NCBI GenBank assembly: GCA_021788495.1
Contig: JAJYKQ010000008.1
Span: forward strand, 1-28,254
Direction: 5' to 3'
From: a bacterium
GTDB lineage: Bacteria; SZUA-79; Acidulodesulfobacterales; Acidulodesulfobacteraceae
DNA: 28,254 nt
The notes under the pieces were generated by a model. It did not search any database and had not been told where the DNA came from. It saw only the letters and a list, made by a program, of their open reading frames with translations. Position numbers and translations under genes: made by a program. Shown here piece by piece: positions 8,378-18,428 of the stretch (position 1 is the first letter of the stretch; each line of letters begins with the position of its first letter).

Positions 8378-8424
8378 ACCTTCGGCCAACGGAGTGGTTT
8401 ATCTTATTGTATTATCCCCTTATT

Positions 8425-9456
<1,032 letters not shown>

Positions 9457-9516
9457 TTAGAGAGACGAGGATATTTTCGCCTCAATCGAATTTTTTTATT
9501 ATTTAAAATTGTTAAT

Positions 9517-10008
9517 TTATATTATTTTCTTGGCGCTGGCTAAAGCGATTATACCTGTCTTAACTATGTCTTTGATTCCTAAAGGCCTTAAAATATCTAT
9601 CAGGGAATCTATCTTCTTTTCAGACCCTGTGACTTCAAGCGTGTAATGGTTCCTGGAAACGTCTATAATCCTGCCGTTAAATATCTCTTTTATCCTGAAA
9701 ATATCGCCTTTCGTCGTTTCATCGGCATTAACTTTAACCAGAACAGTCTGCCTTAATACGGAGTCGTCGTCCGTAAATTCCTGAACTTTAATTACGTTAA
9801 TAAGCCTGTTGAGCTGTTTAACTATCTGTTCCAAAATTTGCGCATCTCCCGACGTGGCTATTATCATTTTTGACTCGTTTTTTTCTAAAGTTTTTGCTAC
9901 GCATATGCTGTCGATATTAAATCCTCTTGCCGAAAAAAGTCCTGCTACCCTTGTAAGCACTCCTGATTCGTTTTCCACGGTAATAGAAAGAATATGTGTT
10001 TTTTCCAT
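9517..10008 (-). CDS. ilvN: acetolactate synthase, small regulatory subunit
   Basis: Regulatory subunit that activates IlvB and confers valine feedback inhibition. At 163 residues it is the IlvH/IlvN short form. The N-terminal ACT domain is obvious (HILSITVENESGVLTRVAGLF, then SARGFNIDSICVA). The C-terminal domain carries the conserved VLVKVNAD segment and ends with GRIIDVSRNHYTLEVTG. No Shine-Dalgarno is visible before the ATG. The gene is 84 bases downstream of ilvB on the same transcript. Confidence 0.96.
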   Translation of the reverse strand: MEKTHILSITVENESGVLTRVAGLFSARGFNIDSICVAKTLEKNESKMIIATSGDAQILEQIVKQLNRLINVIKVQEFTDDDSVLRQTVLVKVNADETTKGDIFRIKEIFNGRIIDVSRNHYTLEVTGSEKKIDSLIDILRPLGIKDIVKTGIIALASAKKII

Positions 10009-10092
10009 AATTGTAATTATTATATTAAATTATTTAATAAAATGTTACTGAATTTTAATACCTCAACATGCAATAGAAACTTCGTTCGAAAT

Positions 10093-11823
10093 TTAAACTA
10101 AAAGCATACCTGTAATCGGAGAACCGGGTGCAACCATCGGATATACGCTTTCTTCTTTATCGACTATAAAATCCATTATTACAGGCTTGTTTATGGACAA
10201 AGCTCTTTCTATTACAGGAACTACGTCGTCGGGGTCTTTAGCCCTTAAGCCTACGGCTCCATATGCTTCTGCAAGTTTTACAAAATCAGGATTAACGTTC
10301 ATTTCGGAAAAAGAATATCTTTTGTGATAGAAAAGTTCCTGCCACTGTCTTATCATGCCGAGAAAATTATTATTTATTATAGCTATTTTGACCGGCAGAT
10401 TATACTGCACCGCCGTAGCAAGTTCCTGGATATTCATCTGAATGCTGCCGTCGCCGGCAATATCGAAAACTACTTTATCGGGATGCGCCATCTGGGCGCC
10501 TATAGCCGCAGGAAACCCGAAACCCATAGTCCCCAAGCCGCCTGACGTCAATAAAGTTCTCGGGTTTTTAAATTTATAAAACTGCGCGGTCCACATCTGA
10601 CTCTGACCGACTTCGGTAGCTATTATAGCTTCCCCTCCGGTTAATTCATAAATTTTCTCTATGACGTATTGGGGCTTAATTACGTCATTCATTCTATAAG
10701 TAAGCGGGTGTTCGTACTTCCATGCGTTTATTTCTTCGAGCCAGCCCAACCTTTCGTATTTTGCGGCGGATATTTCTTCGTTTCTGCCGTTCAGAACTTC
10801 GAGAAGACTGCTTAAAACGGATTTAACGTCGCCGACTACGGGTATTTCTATTTTTACGTTTTTCCCTATCGAAGAAGGATCTATGTCTATATGGGCAAAC
10901 TTAGCATTTTTACCGAACTCTTCAACTTTTCCGGTAACCCTGTCGTCGAATCTCGCCCCGATAGCAACTATAAAATCTGCATTAGATATCGCCATATTGG
11001 AAGCATAAGTGCCGTGCATGCCGAGCATGCCGAAAAAAAGAGGATGGCAGGCAGGAAATCCGCCAAGACCCATTAATGTCGAAGTTATAGGCAAATCAAG
11101 CAATTCGGCAAGTTCGAAAAGTTCTGAGGAAGCATTTGAACTTATTACTCCGCCCCCGATATAAAGCAAAGGCTTTTTTGCTTTTAAAATCTCCGACGCA
11201 AGTTTTGAAATCTGGACATGGTGTCCGAAATACGTAGGATTGTATCCTTGAAGCTGAGCCGTTTCCGGATAATCGAACTCATAGACGCTTGAAGTAATAT
11301 CTTTAGGTATGTCTATCAAAACAGGACCGGGCCTTCCGGTGGAAGCTATATAAAAAGCCTCTTTAATAGTTCTTGCAAGATCTTTTATATCCTTAACCAA
11401 ATAATTATGCTTAGTGCAAGGTCTCGTAATGCCGACCGTATCGGCTTCCTGAAAAGCATCGTTGCCTATAAGATTGGTAGGCACTTGGCCCGTAAAGATA
11501 ACCATAGGCACAGAATCCATATTGGCTGTGGCGATACCGGTTATAGTATTGGTAGCGCCGGGGCCTGACGTAACCAGAACTACACCTACTTTACCGGATG
11601 CCCTGGCATAACCGTCCGCGGCATGGGCAGCTCCCTGTTCATGCCTTACTAAGACATGCTTAATTTTATCTTTGTAATTCAATAGTTCGTCGTAAATATT
11701 TAAAACGGCGCCGCCGGGATAACCGAATATAGTATCTACGCCTTCATTTATAAGGCTTTCTATAATTATTTTGGAACCGGTCATTAAATTTTTCTTTGCA
11801 TTGTTATTTTTGTTATGATTCAT
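10093..11823 (-). CDS. ilvB: acetolactate synthase, large catalytic subunit
   Basis: Thiamine-diphosphate enzyme condensing two pyruvates (or pyruvate and 2-ketobutyrate). The protein is 576 residues. The ThDP-activating glutamate is Glu62 in [34 protein letters not shown] follows. The C-terminal ThDP-Mg motif appears as [16 protein letters not shown] continuing to [15 protein letters not shown], near residue 450. An alternative start at the internal ATG (MTGSK, residue 14) has a weaker ribosome binding site. The outer ATG has AAGGAA correctly placed and starts two bases after ilvD stops, so it was kept. The partner ilvN follows directly. Confidence 0.97.
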   Translation of the reverse strand: MNHNKNNNAKKNLMTGSKIIIESLINEGVDTIFGYPGGAVLNIYDELLNYKDKIKHVLVRHEQGAAHAADGYARASGKVGVVLVTSGPGATNTITGIATANMDSVPMVIFTGQVPTNLIGNDAFQEADTVGITRPCTKHNYLVKDIKDLARTIKEAFYIASTGRPGPVLIDIPKDITSSVYEFDYPETAQLQGYNPTYFGHHVQISKLASEILKAKKPLLYIGGGVISSNASSELFELAELLDLPITSTLMGLGGFPACHPLFFGMLGMHGTYASNMAISNADFIVAIGARFDDRVTGKVEEFGKNAKFAHIDIDPSSIGKNVKIEIPVVGDVKSVLSSLLEVLNGRNEEISAAKYERLGWLEEINAWKYEHPLTYRMNDVIKPQYVIEKIYELTGGEAIIATEVGQSQMWTAQFYKFKNPRTLLTSGGLGTMGFGFPAAIGAQMAHPDKVVFDIAGDGSIQMNIQELATAVQYNLPVKIAIINNNFLGMIRQWQELFYHKRYSFSEMNVNPDFVKLAEAYGAVGLRAKDPDDVVPVIERALSINKPVIMDFIVDKEESVYPMVAPGSPITGMLLV

Positions 11824-11825
11824 GG

Positions 11826-13496
11826 CTATTTCCTTATATTTCTATTTACTATTGCGCCTTCGTCAGCGGAAGACACTATTTCGGCGTATCTCGACAGATA
11901 GCCATAGTCTATTTTTTTCGGTTTTTTTGTAAACTGTTTTTTTCTTTCGTTGAATTCAGCTTCCGAAAGGTCTGCGCTCAATTTTCTATTAGGAATATCA
12001 ATTTCTATTTTATCGCCGTTTTTTAACAAGGCGATAGGGCCTCCTTCCTGAGCCTCGGGAGATACATGTCCGACGCACGGGCCTCTCGTTCCGCCGGAAA
12101 ATCTGCCGTCCGTAATAAGAGCTACTTTATCTCCAAGACCCATTCCTACTATTTGAGAAGTAGGGGCAAGCATTTCGCGCATTCCCGGCCCGCCCTTAGG
12201 CCCTTCAAATCTAATAACTACGACGTCGCCCTCTTTTATTCTGCCTTTAGAAATATTATCCATAGCAGATTCTTCGCTGTCGAAAATGACCGCAGTTCCT
12301 TTAAACTTCATCATCGAAGGACTAACGCCGCTGGATTTAATAATAGCTCCGTTAGGCGCCAAATTTCCGAATAAAACGGCTATACCCCCTTCTTTACGGT
12401 AAGGATTGTCTGCTTTTCTTATTACTTCGTTATTTACGTAATTTACGCCGGAAATAATTTCTGCTACAGATTTACCGCTTACGTTAATAGATTTAGTATT
12501 TATAAAATTTTTAAGTTCATATAAAAGGGACGGAATTCCTCCTGCAAAATCGAGATCTTCAAGGAAATACTCTCCTGCAGGCCTTAAACTTGTAAGTTGA
12601 GGCGTATTTTTAGAAATTTCGTCAAAAAGTTTTAAATCGAGCTTAATTCCTGCTTCATTTGCTATGGCAAGAAGGTGAAGCACTGAATTGGAAGAACCGC
12701 CAAGCGCCATATCTACAGCTATAGCATTTTTAAAAGCATCTATGGTCGCTATATCTCTAGGCAGAATGTGGCTTTTAACTAAATCGACTACCCTTGCTCC
12801 GCTCTCGAAAGCAATCCTTTTTTTAATAGCGGAACCGGCAAGCGCGGTGCCTGCACCAGGCAGGGACATTCCGATAACTTCTGTCATGCAGGCCATAGTG
12901 TTTGCCGTATAAAGACCTTGACACGAACCCTGTCCCGGACAGGCGCACATTTCAAGGTCGTTAAGCTCTTTTTCCGTAATATCGTTTATCCTGAACTTTG
13001 CCACCGCCTCAAAAGTATCGCGAACGAAAGAAAGTCTGTTTCCATGATAGTGTCCTGAAAGCATCGGCCCTGCCGTAACAACGATTGCCGGAATATTAAG
13101 GCGCAGCGAAGCCATAAGCATGCCGGGCGTTATCTTATCGCAGTTGGTAAGCAGTATAAGTCCGTCAAGGCTGTGCGCTTCGGCTATAGTTTCTATCATA
13201 TCGGCTATAAGCTCCCTTGAAGGAAGAGAATAATGCATACCTCTATGCCCCATGGCTACGCCGTCGCAAATACCCGGAATACCGAATACGAAAGGATGTC
13301 CTCCGTTGCTGTAAACGCCGTTTTCAGCCGCTCGTTCAAGGTCTCTTATTCCGACGTGTCCTGGAATCAAATCCGTAAAGCTCGACGCTATGCCTATAAA
13401 AGGTTTTTTCATTTCGCTTTTAGCCATTCCGGTTGCATACAGCAACGACCTATGTGGAGTTCTGTCTATGCCTTCCTTAATATTATCGCTTCTCAT
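11826..13496 (-). CDS. ilvD: dihydroxy-acid dehydratase
   Basis: Iron-sulfur dehydratase making 2-ketoisovalerate and 2-keto-3-methylvalerate. The 556 residues fit the family. Conserved cysteines are Cys119 ([15 protein letters not shown]) and Cys192 ([17 protein letters not shown]). The stretch [21 protein letters not shown] (75-95) and the C-terminal [19 protein letters not shown] are further family marks. At the position where plant and cyanobacterial [2Fe-2S] enzymes have an additional cysteine (around residue 49), this protein reads PGHVGI, so the cluster type cannot be assumed. It is the first ilv gene, 36 bases after the DUF465 gene, two bases before ilvB, and has an AAAGGA site upstream. 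Confidence 0.97.
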   Translation of the reverse strand: MRSDNIKEGIDRTPHRSLLYATGMAKSEMKKPFIGIASSFTDLIPGHVGIRDLERAAENGVYSNGGHPFVFGIPGICDGVAMGHRGMHYSLPSRELIADMIETIAEAHSLDGLILLTNCDKITPGMLMASLRLNIPAIVVTAGPMLSGHYHGNRLSFVRDTFEAVAKFRINDITEKELNDLEMCACPGQGSCQGLYTANTMACMTEVIGMSLPGAGTALAGSAIKKRIAFESGARVVDLVKSHILPRDIATIDAFKNAIAVDMALGGSSNSVLHLLAIANEAGIKLDLKLFDEISKNTPQLTSLRPAGEYFLEDLDFAGGIPSLLYELKNFINTKSINVSGKSVAEIISGVNYVNNEVIRKADNPYRKEGGIAVLFGNLAPNGAIIKSSGVSPSMMKFKGTAVIFDSEESAMDNISKGRIKEGDVVVIRFEGPKGGPGMREMLAPTSQIVGMGLGDKVALITDGRFSGGTRGPCVGHVSPEAQEGGPIALLKNGDKIEIDIPNRKLSADLSEAEFNERKKQFTKKPKKIDYGYLSRYAEIVSSADEGAIVNRNIRK

Positions 13497-13532
13497 AATA
13501 TATATATATCCTTTGAATTAATTTTTAATTTA

Positions 13533-13769
13533 TCATACACCAGCAATCTTTTCTTTAATAATTTTTTTCATAACATCGTTGCCGTTCAATTTTTTTAATT
13601 TTAACTCTTTTATCGTTTTTTGTTCTTCAGGCGTCAGAAAAGGTTTAGTGCTGAATTTATCCAATGCCTTTTCTATTTCGATATGTTCTTTATAAATCTT
13701 CTTGAAATTCTCGTCTTTTTCGGCTAAAATTTCAGCCGTTTTCCTTTCCGTTTCATCCAAAAATTGCAT
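13533..13769 (-). CDS. small coiled-coil protein, DUF465/YdcH-like
   Basis: A 78-residue, highly charged, probably all-helical protein. The pattern FKKIYKEHIEIEKALDKF, then LTPEEQKTIKELKLKKL with NGNDVMKKII at the end, matches the DUF465 (YdcH) layout: a helix with an F..L..H..L pattern, a short turn, then a D/PEE...LKK.KL..KD helix. Function in that family is not well established. A strong AGGAGG ribosome binding site precedes the ATG. It lies 42 bases after tsaB and 36 before ilvD, so it probably belongs to the rseP transcript and may link it to ilvD. Confidence 0.7.
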   Translation of the reverse strand: MQFLDETERKTAEILAEKDENFKKIYKEHIEIEKALDKFSTKPFLTPEEQKTIKELKLKKLNGNDVMKKIIKEKIAGV

Positions 13770-13811
13770 AATAGTTATACCTCCTGCAAATTCATTTATA
13801 TTATAAAGCCT

Positions 13812-14516
13812 TCAAAAAGGACCGTTGCCGTAAACATAATACGGCGAAAGTTCTTCAACATATTTTTCTTTAAAAACCGCGCCTCCGTTTATTTTATAAC
13901 TTTTTATAGCATATTCGGCGGCAAAATAAGGCGTATCTTTAAGGTCGAAAAATAATAATCCGGAAACGACATCTTTCAATTCCTGTTTAATAGACCTGCA
14001 ATCGTCTTTTTTATTAAAACCATATGCCAAAAGGGGTTTTTCTTCCATGCCGTTTAAAAAAAAACGCATTTCTTCTAAATTTAAAAGATCCGTTTTAATT
14101 TGGCCTTCAAAATCTTTAGTTCCCGAAGAAAATTCGGAAACATAGTAACGTTCTTTCGAAGCATAACAAGCCGCAACAATTTTTTTTGATCCTTTGTTTT
14201 CCTTAACCGCTCTTAACGCGCAAACGGATAAACTGCCGAGACCGACAAGCGCTGTTTTAAGCACATAAGAAAGCGTCTTTGCTATCGTCAAAGAAACTCT
14301 TATGCCGGTATAAGAACCAGGGCCAAGAATAACCGCTATCGCTTTTAAATCCGTTAATTTTATACCGGTCTTGCATATTATTTCGTCTAACTGCTTAAAA
14401 ATAAGAACGGAATGCTTTTCATGAAAATTAGATATCGATTCCGAAACAATATTAAAATTTTCATCGGCTGTCAACAAATTGGAATAGCCGTTGGAACTGT
14501 CTATAGACAAAAACAT
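13812..14516 (-). CDS. tsaB: tRNA threonylcarbamoyladenosine synthesis protein TsaB
   Basis: Scaffold partner of TsaD (with TsaE) in t6A37 tRNA modification. It has the ASKHA-type opening FLSIDSSNGYSNLL and the TsaB signature GPGSYTGIR (65-73) followed by VSLTIAKTLSYVL. At 234 residues the length is normal. The C-terminal half is less conserved, as usual for the family. It starts nine bases after rseP with no visible Shine-Dalgarno, so translation probably depends on coupling with rseP. tsaD and tsaE are not in the window. Confidence 0.92.
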   Translation of the reverse strand: MFLSIDSSNGYSNLLTADENFNIVSESISNFHEKHSVLIFKQLDEIICKTGIKLTDLKAIAVILGPGSYTGIRVSLTIAKTLSYVLKTALVGLGSLSVCALRAVKENKGSKKIVAACYASKERYYVSEFSSGTKDFEGQIKTDLLNLEEMRFFLNGMEEKPLLAYGFNKKDDCRSIKQELKDVVSGLLFFDLKDTPYFAAEYAIKSYKINGGAVFKEKYVEELSPYYVYGNGPF

Positions 14517-14525
14517 ATAAAAAAA

Positions 14526-15623
14526 TTAAGTTTTTATTATGCGCAATATGTCGTTGTAAGAAACGAACAAAAGCAGTAATATAAGTAAAGCAAAACCGAT
14601 TTTAGCCGAAGTTTCCTGAAATTTTTCGTTCAAAGGACTTCTCTTTACCATTTCTATAATAGAAAATAGCAGATGTCCACCGTCCAATGCGGGAATAGGA
14701 AGCAGGTTTACAAACCCTATATTAACGCTTATAATTGCTATAAACCGGAAAAAATCAGAGACGCCCATGCTTGCTGCATGCCCTGAAAGCTGAGTTATTA
14801 ATATAGGTCCTCCAAGGCCGCTTGCGGAAATTTTCCCTGTTATAATGTAAAAAAGTCCTACTATGGTAACGTAGATAATAAACCATATCTCTTGCAACGC
14901 CGAATAAAATGAACCGGCCAATCCTTTATATTTATAAAAAACGGCGTTTTTTGAATTTGAAGAAATTATTCCTATAACGTATTGTTTTGTTTTCTGCTTA
15001 TATATATTAAAACCTGACGCCAATACTGGTTTTACCGATATTATTGAATGGACGTTTTTATTTCCTATTTTTTCTTCTACGCCGAGTTTTAAGGTTTTTT
15101 TGCCGAATTTTTGTATATAATATGCCAATCCCGCCCAAGAATGAACATTTTTGCCGTTAACACTGGTAATAATATCGCCTTTTTTAAGACCGGCTTTTAA
15201 GGCAGGCTTGCCTTTCACAAGTCCGCCTATAACCGGTTTTAAAACAGGGCTTCCGGTCATAAAAACGATAGTAAATATAATAAGCGCTAAAACAAAATTA
15301 AACAACGGGCCACAAAATATGATAAGGAACTTTTTATAAGCAGACAGGACGGCGTATGAACGGTTCTTGTCTTCGGGAGGCAATTCTTCGGAAGGGTCTT
15401 CTCCTAGAAGTTTAACGTATCCGCCGAGCGGAAGCGCAGAAACAAGATATTCCGTTTCTCCTATCTGCCTGCCGAAAACTTTAGGCCCAAAACCCAATGA
15501 AAACTTTTCGACTTTTACGCCTATTTTTTTTGCTACTATGAAATGTCCGAACTCGTGGATAAGAACTATAATGCTTAAAACTACTAAAAATGCTAATATA
15601 TCGAACGCTATGCTCTCAATCAT
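14526..15623 (-). CDS. rseP: RIP-family site-2 zinc metalloprotease
   Basis: Inner-membrane intramembrane protease that cleaves transmembrane substrates such as anti-sigma factors. The zinc motif HEFGH is at residues 23-27 in the first helix (LSIIVLIHEFGHFIVAKK). It is followed by SLGFGPK and ALPLGGYVKLLGEDP. A single PDZ domain occupies about 125-195 (AGLKKGDIITSVNGKNVHSW). The third zinc ligand region is NLLPIPALDGGHLLF (306-320). With 365 residues and one PDZ it is shorter than E. coli RseP (two PDZ). A sigma70-like promoter lies about 80 bases upstream. Its usual neighbour dxr is absent; instead a palindromic repeat and pheT precede it. Confidence 0.95.
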   Translation of the reverse strand: MIESIAFDILAFLVVLSIIVLIHEFGHFIVAKKIGVKVEKFSLGFGPKVFGRQIGETEYLVSALPLGGYVKLLGEDPSEELPPEDKNRSYAVLSAYKKFLIIFCGPLFNFVLALIIFTIVFMTGSPVLKPVIGGLVKGKPALKAGLKKGDIITSVNGKNVHSWAGLAYYIQKFGKKTLKLGVEEKIGNKNVHSIISVKPVLASGFNIYKQKTKQYVIGIISSNSKNAVFYKYKGLAGSFYSALQEIWFIIYVTIVGLFYIITGKISASGLGGPILITQLSGHAASMGVSDFFRFIAIISVNIGFVNLLPIPALDGGHLLFSIIEMVKRSPLNEKFQETSAKIGFALLILLLLFVSYNDILRIIKT

Positions 15624-15704
15624 TTTTTATTTTTTTATTATCAGGTTTATTAAAATTATTTAAATTATTTAAATTTCTAAAAAATTTACGGTTTCATAAG
15701 TTTT

Positions 15705-15733
15705 ATTATATTTTTTTTTCATCAAAAATGCAA
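15705..15733 (-). promoter_or_regulatory. sigma70-type promoter for rseP-tsaB-(ilv)
   Basis: On the minus strand, TTGCAT (15728-15733) is followed after exactly 17 bases by a perfect TATAAT (15705-15710). The predicted start would leave an untranslated leader of roughly 70-75 bases before the rseP ATG. It is the clearest promoter in the window. Because spacers from rseP through ilvC are short, it may drive the whole ilv cluster. Confidence 0.65.
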
Positions 15734-15760
15734 TTTTTTAATTTTTCCAAAATTTGCCAA

Positions 15761-15857
15761 TAAAGAAAAAGGCGTCATATTAATTTTCCGTAATGAACTT
15801 TATGCCTTAATTGACTTCTTAAAAGCGGAAAATAAAATCTGACACCTTTTTCTTTAT
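15761..15857. repeat. family-1 dispersed palindrome between pheT and rseP
   Basis: The left side reads AAAGAAAAAGGCGTCATATT then AATTTTCCG. The right side reads GCGGAAAATAAAATC then TGACACCTTTTTCTTTAT. The outermost bases extend the pairing beyond the other copies. The loop is about 35 bases. It lies upstream of the rseP promoter and downstream of pheT, so here it could serve as a boundary or terminator for pheT. The rest of the 15624-15902 spacer is AT-rich and holds only the promoter. Confidence 0.88.
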
Positions 15858-15902
15858 GATATTTCATTATAATTTAAACACTCTATAGGCAATTTTGTTT
15901 TT

Positions 15903-18335
15903 TTACTTCCTTAAAGTTATACCTAAACGGTTATTAAGTTCTTTAATTAAGCCGTCCCTTAATTCATTTGCCTCCTCCATAGTAAGCGTTCTGTCTTCTG
16001 CAATAGCGTCGTATCTTATAAGAAAAGATATTTTGCCTTCCTCTATCTGTTTGCCTGCATAAACATCCTCTAACCTGACGTTTTTAATTAATGCGGAATA
16101 TCCTTTGATTAATTTTTCTATAGAAGCATACTCGATGCTTTTATTACATACTATAGAAATATCCTGTTCAATTTCCGGATATCTGTTAGGCGGCATGAAA
16201 GTTTTTTTATTCGATATATATTCTTTAATGCCGTCTAAATCGAATTCAAACGCAAAAACCTTGCTTTCTATTTTAAATTTGTCTAATATTTCTTTCTTAA
16301 TTTCGCCGAAAATTCCGACTTTAGCTTTGCCGGCGGTAATTTCCAACGACGCATTTTCATTATAAAAACTTGCAGTCGATGTTTTATCGAATGAAAATTT
16401 TTTTATTCCGGATTCTTTAAGCAAAAATTCGACGATGCCTTTACCAGAATAAAATTCCGGATCGCGGCTTGAACTTTTAATGCCGTTGCAGACGCATCCG
16501 CATAAAACGTTTTTTTCGTTAACAGGCATTTTATCAGTCTTTTCTCCTATATACGCTTTTCCTATTTCAAAAATCTTAATATGTTTATATTTTCTGGAAT
16601 TTTGCTGAACAGACCTGAGTATATCGGGCATCAGGCTTACCCTGAAAAAAGCGTAATCTGCGGAAATAGAATTTTTAAGCTCTAAAACCGAATTTCTTTC
16701 TGTGAAAGAATTCTCAACCGATATATTTATTTCTTTTTCTCCGGTAAGCGACGGCGAAATTATCTCGGTAAATCCTGCGTATCTTAACAAATTTCTGAAC
16801 TGTCTGTATGTTTCGAAATTTGCGTTTTTTAAAGGAGGAGAAAGCACGCCTAAAGGCATAGACGGCTTTATATTATCGTAACCGTATATTCTTAAAATAT
16901 CTTCGTATATATTTACGGCTTCGCTAATATCCGTCCTGAAATAAGGCGGGGAGACTTTCAGGGCATTATTTTCTTCGGCGGAGAATTCGACATGATAGCC
17001 TAAGTTAGACAAAACGGTTTGGGCTTTTTTATTTACAGCCGGATCGCCCGAAAATTCCGACATGGCATTCAGGTCTATTTCATAAATTTTAGAAGCTGCA
17101 TCTTCCTTTATATTGTATGCATAGCAGGTAATATCGATATCGCCATCATATTTGCGAAGAAGCTGCAGGAAACGTTTAATAGCATATATGCTTAAAGCTG
17201 GGCTTATTCCTTTTTCGAAACGCGTCGAAGCATCCGTCCTTAAGGAAAGAGCCCTTGAAGTCTTTCTTATTTTAGACATATTGAAATTAGCCGACTCTAC
17301 GATAATATCGGCAGTGTCTTCGTCTATTTCACTGTTTGCGGAACCCATTATTCCCGCTATGGCGATAATTTTATTTTTATCTGCTATGACTATATCTTCA
17401 TCAGATAATTTTCTTTCTTTTCCGTCTAATGTAACGGCAGTTTCGTTTTTTGCAGCAAACCTCACGACGATTTCGTTTCCGTCAAGCTTTGAAGCGTCGA
17501 ATGCGTGCAGAGGCTGGGAAGTTTCCATCATTACGATATTAGTTAAATCGACGATATTGTTAATCGGTCTTATGCCGCTTTTTATAAGTTTATTTTTTAT
17601 ATGCAAGTCCGATTCTTTTATTTTTAAACCCGATATTTTTACCGCTATATAAGACGGCGCTATTTCGCCGCCTTCTATATTTACGCTTAATTCATTACTG
17701 TCGGAAGAATATTTTTCGCCTGCGCTTATTTTAAGGTCTTCGTATATTTCCGGTAAAACAATCTTTTTATCTAATATTGCGGCTAACTCGTAAGCAAATC
17801 CCATTATTCCAAAAAGATCCGGCCTGTTCGGCTCGAGATCGAACTCTAAAACGGTATCGTTAAGTTCAAAAATATCGTATGCCGACATACCTGTTTCTAA
17901 AAGAGGAAATTCAGCTATAGAATCTATATTTAACTGGAGTCCCAAATCTTTTTCCGAACAGAAGGCGGCTTCGGAAACGACGCCGAATATAGACTTGTCC
18001 CTAATTTTTAATCCGTGGTCGAATACGGTTCCTTTAGTTGCAATAAGAGGTTTATCTCCAGCTTTTACGTCAAGCCCTTCTTTAGTAAAAACTATTCTTT
18101 TAATTCCTAAGGCTTCTCCTGCGTAAACTTCGGCTATGCCGAACTTATCGTTGGAAGGATGTTGCGAAATGCTTTTTATTTCGCCAAGCACGATATTTTG
18201 AAACGACTTTTTTTGCGAATAGTAAGGAAATATTTTTTCCACTTCCATTGTCCTGCCGTTTAAGAGAGAGGCTACTTTTTCGGGCTCAGTTTTAAAATAA
18301 ACAAATTCTTTAAGCCAATTTAAGCTTACTTTCAA
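15903..18335 (-). CDS. pheT: phenylalanyl-tRNA synthetase, beta subunit
   Basis: Forms the alpha2-beta2 enzyme that charges tRNA-Phe. The 810 residues include all expected domains: MKVSLNWLKEFVYF at the start, the EMAP-like tRNA-binding domain (about 48-150, KSISQHPSNDKFGIAEVYAG), the B3/B4 region with NRPDLFGIMGFAYELA, the B5 domain ending RTDISEAVNIYEDILRIYGY, and the C-terminal anticodon-binding FDX-ACB domain (NRYPEIEQDISIV). The start codon is TTG, chosen because a strong AAGGAGG sits eight bases ahead. It is separated from pheS by dprA, a PRTase-like gene and an opposing helicase gene, although pheS and pheT are normally adjacent. Confidence 0.97.
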   Translation of the reverse strand: MKVSLNWLKEFVYFKTEPEKVASLLNGRTMEVEKIFPYYSQKKSFQNIVLGEIKSISQHPSNDKFGIAEVYAGEALGIKRIVFTKEGLDVKAGDKPLIATKGTVFDHGLKIRDKSIFGVVSEAAFCSEKDLGLQLNIDSIAEFPLLETGMSAYDIFELNDTVLEFDLEPNRPDLFGIMGFAYELAAILDKKIVLPEIYEDLKISAGEKYSSDSNELSVNIEGGEIAPSYIAVKISGLKIKESDLHIKNKLIKSGIRPINNIVDLTNIVMMETSQPLHAFDASKLDGNEIVVRFAAKNETAVTLDGKERKLSDEDIVIADKNKIIAIAGIMGSANSEIDEDTADIIVESANFNMSKIRKTSRALSLRTDASTRFEKGISPALSIYAIKRFLQLLRKYDGDIDITCYAYNIKEDAASKIYEIDLNAMSEFSGDPAVNKKAQTVLSNLGYHVEFSAEENNALKVSPPYFRTDISEAVNIYEDILRIYGYDNIKPSMPLGVLSPPLKNANFETYRQFRNLLRYAGFTEIISPSLTGEKEINISVENSFTERNSVLELKNSISADYAFFRVSLMPDILRSVQQNSRKYKHIKIFEIGKAYIGEKTDKMPVNEKNVLCGCVCNGIKSSSRDPEFYSGKGIVEFLLKESGIKKFSFDKTSTASFYNENASLEITAGKAKVGIFGEIKKEILDKFKIESKVFAFEFDLDGIKEYISNKKTFMPPNRYPEIEQDISIVCNKSIEYASIEKLIKGYSALIKNVRLEDVYAGKQIEEGKISFLIRYDAIAEDRTLTMEEANELRDGLIKELNNRLGITLRK

Positions 18336-18343
18336 TTTTAATT

Positions 18344-18350
18344 CCTCCTT
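18344..18350 (-). promoter_or_regulatory. ribosome binding site selecting a TTG start for pheT
   Basis: AAGGAGG on the minus strand lies eight bases before the TTG at 18333-18335. The next codons (AAAGTAAGC, residues KVS) begin the conserved N-terminus of PheT. Confidence 0.8.
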
Positions 18351-18358
18351 AATTTTGT

Positions 18359-18426
18359 AACGGGGACAGAATTGAATTCTGTCCTTTAAATTTTGTTATG
18401 GCGCAGGAATTGAATTCTGGCACCGT
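18359..18426. repeat. family-2 double palindrome between dprA and pheT
   Basis: It consists of two hairpins. The first, 18364-18384, is nearly perfect (GGACAGAATT, then GAATTCTGTCC). The second, 18400-18425, is GGCGCAGGAATTG then AATTCTGGCACC. The outer flanks (ACGGGGACAGAATT and AATTCTGGCACCGT) also pair with each other, so the element can fold as two hairpins or one long structure. This is the layout of a bacterial interspersed REP pair (BIME). Such elements are often mobilised by RAYT-type Y1 transposases, none of which is in this window. Confidence 0.75.
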
Positions 18427-18428
18427 AT

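Noticed and set aside
17152..17652. 166-codon plus-strand open frame
   Set aside because: Antisense to the B3/B4 region of pheT; no recognisable domain.
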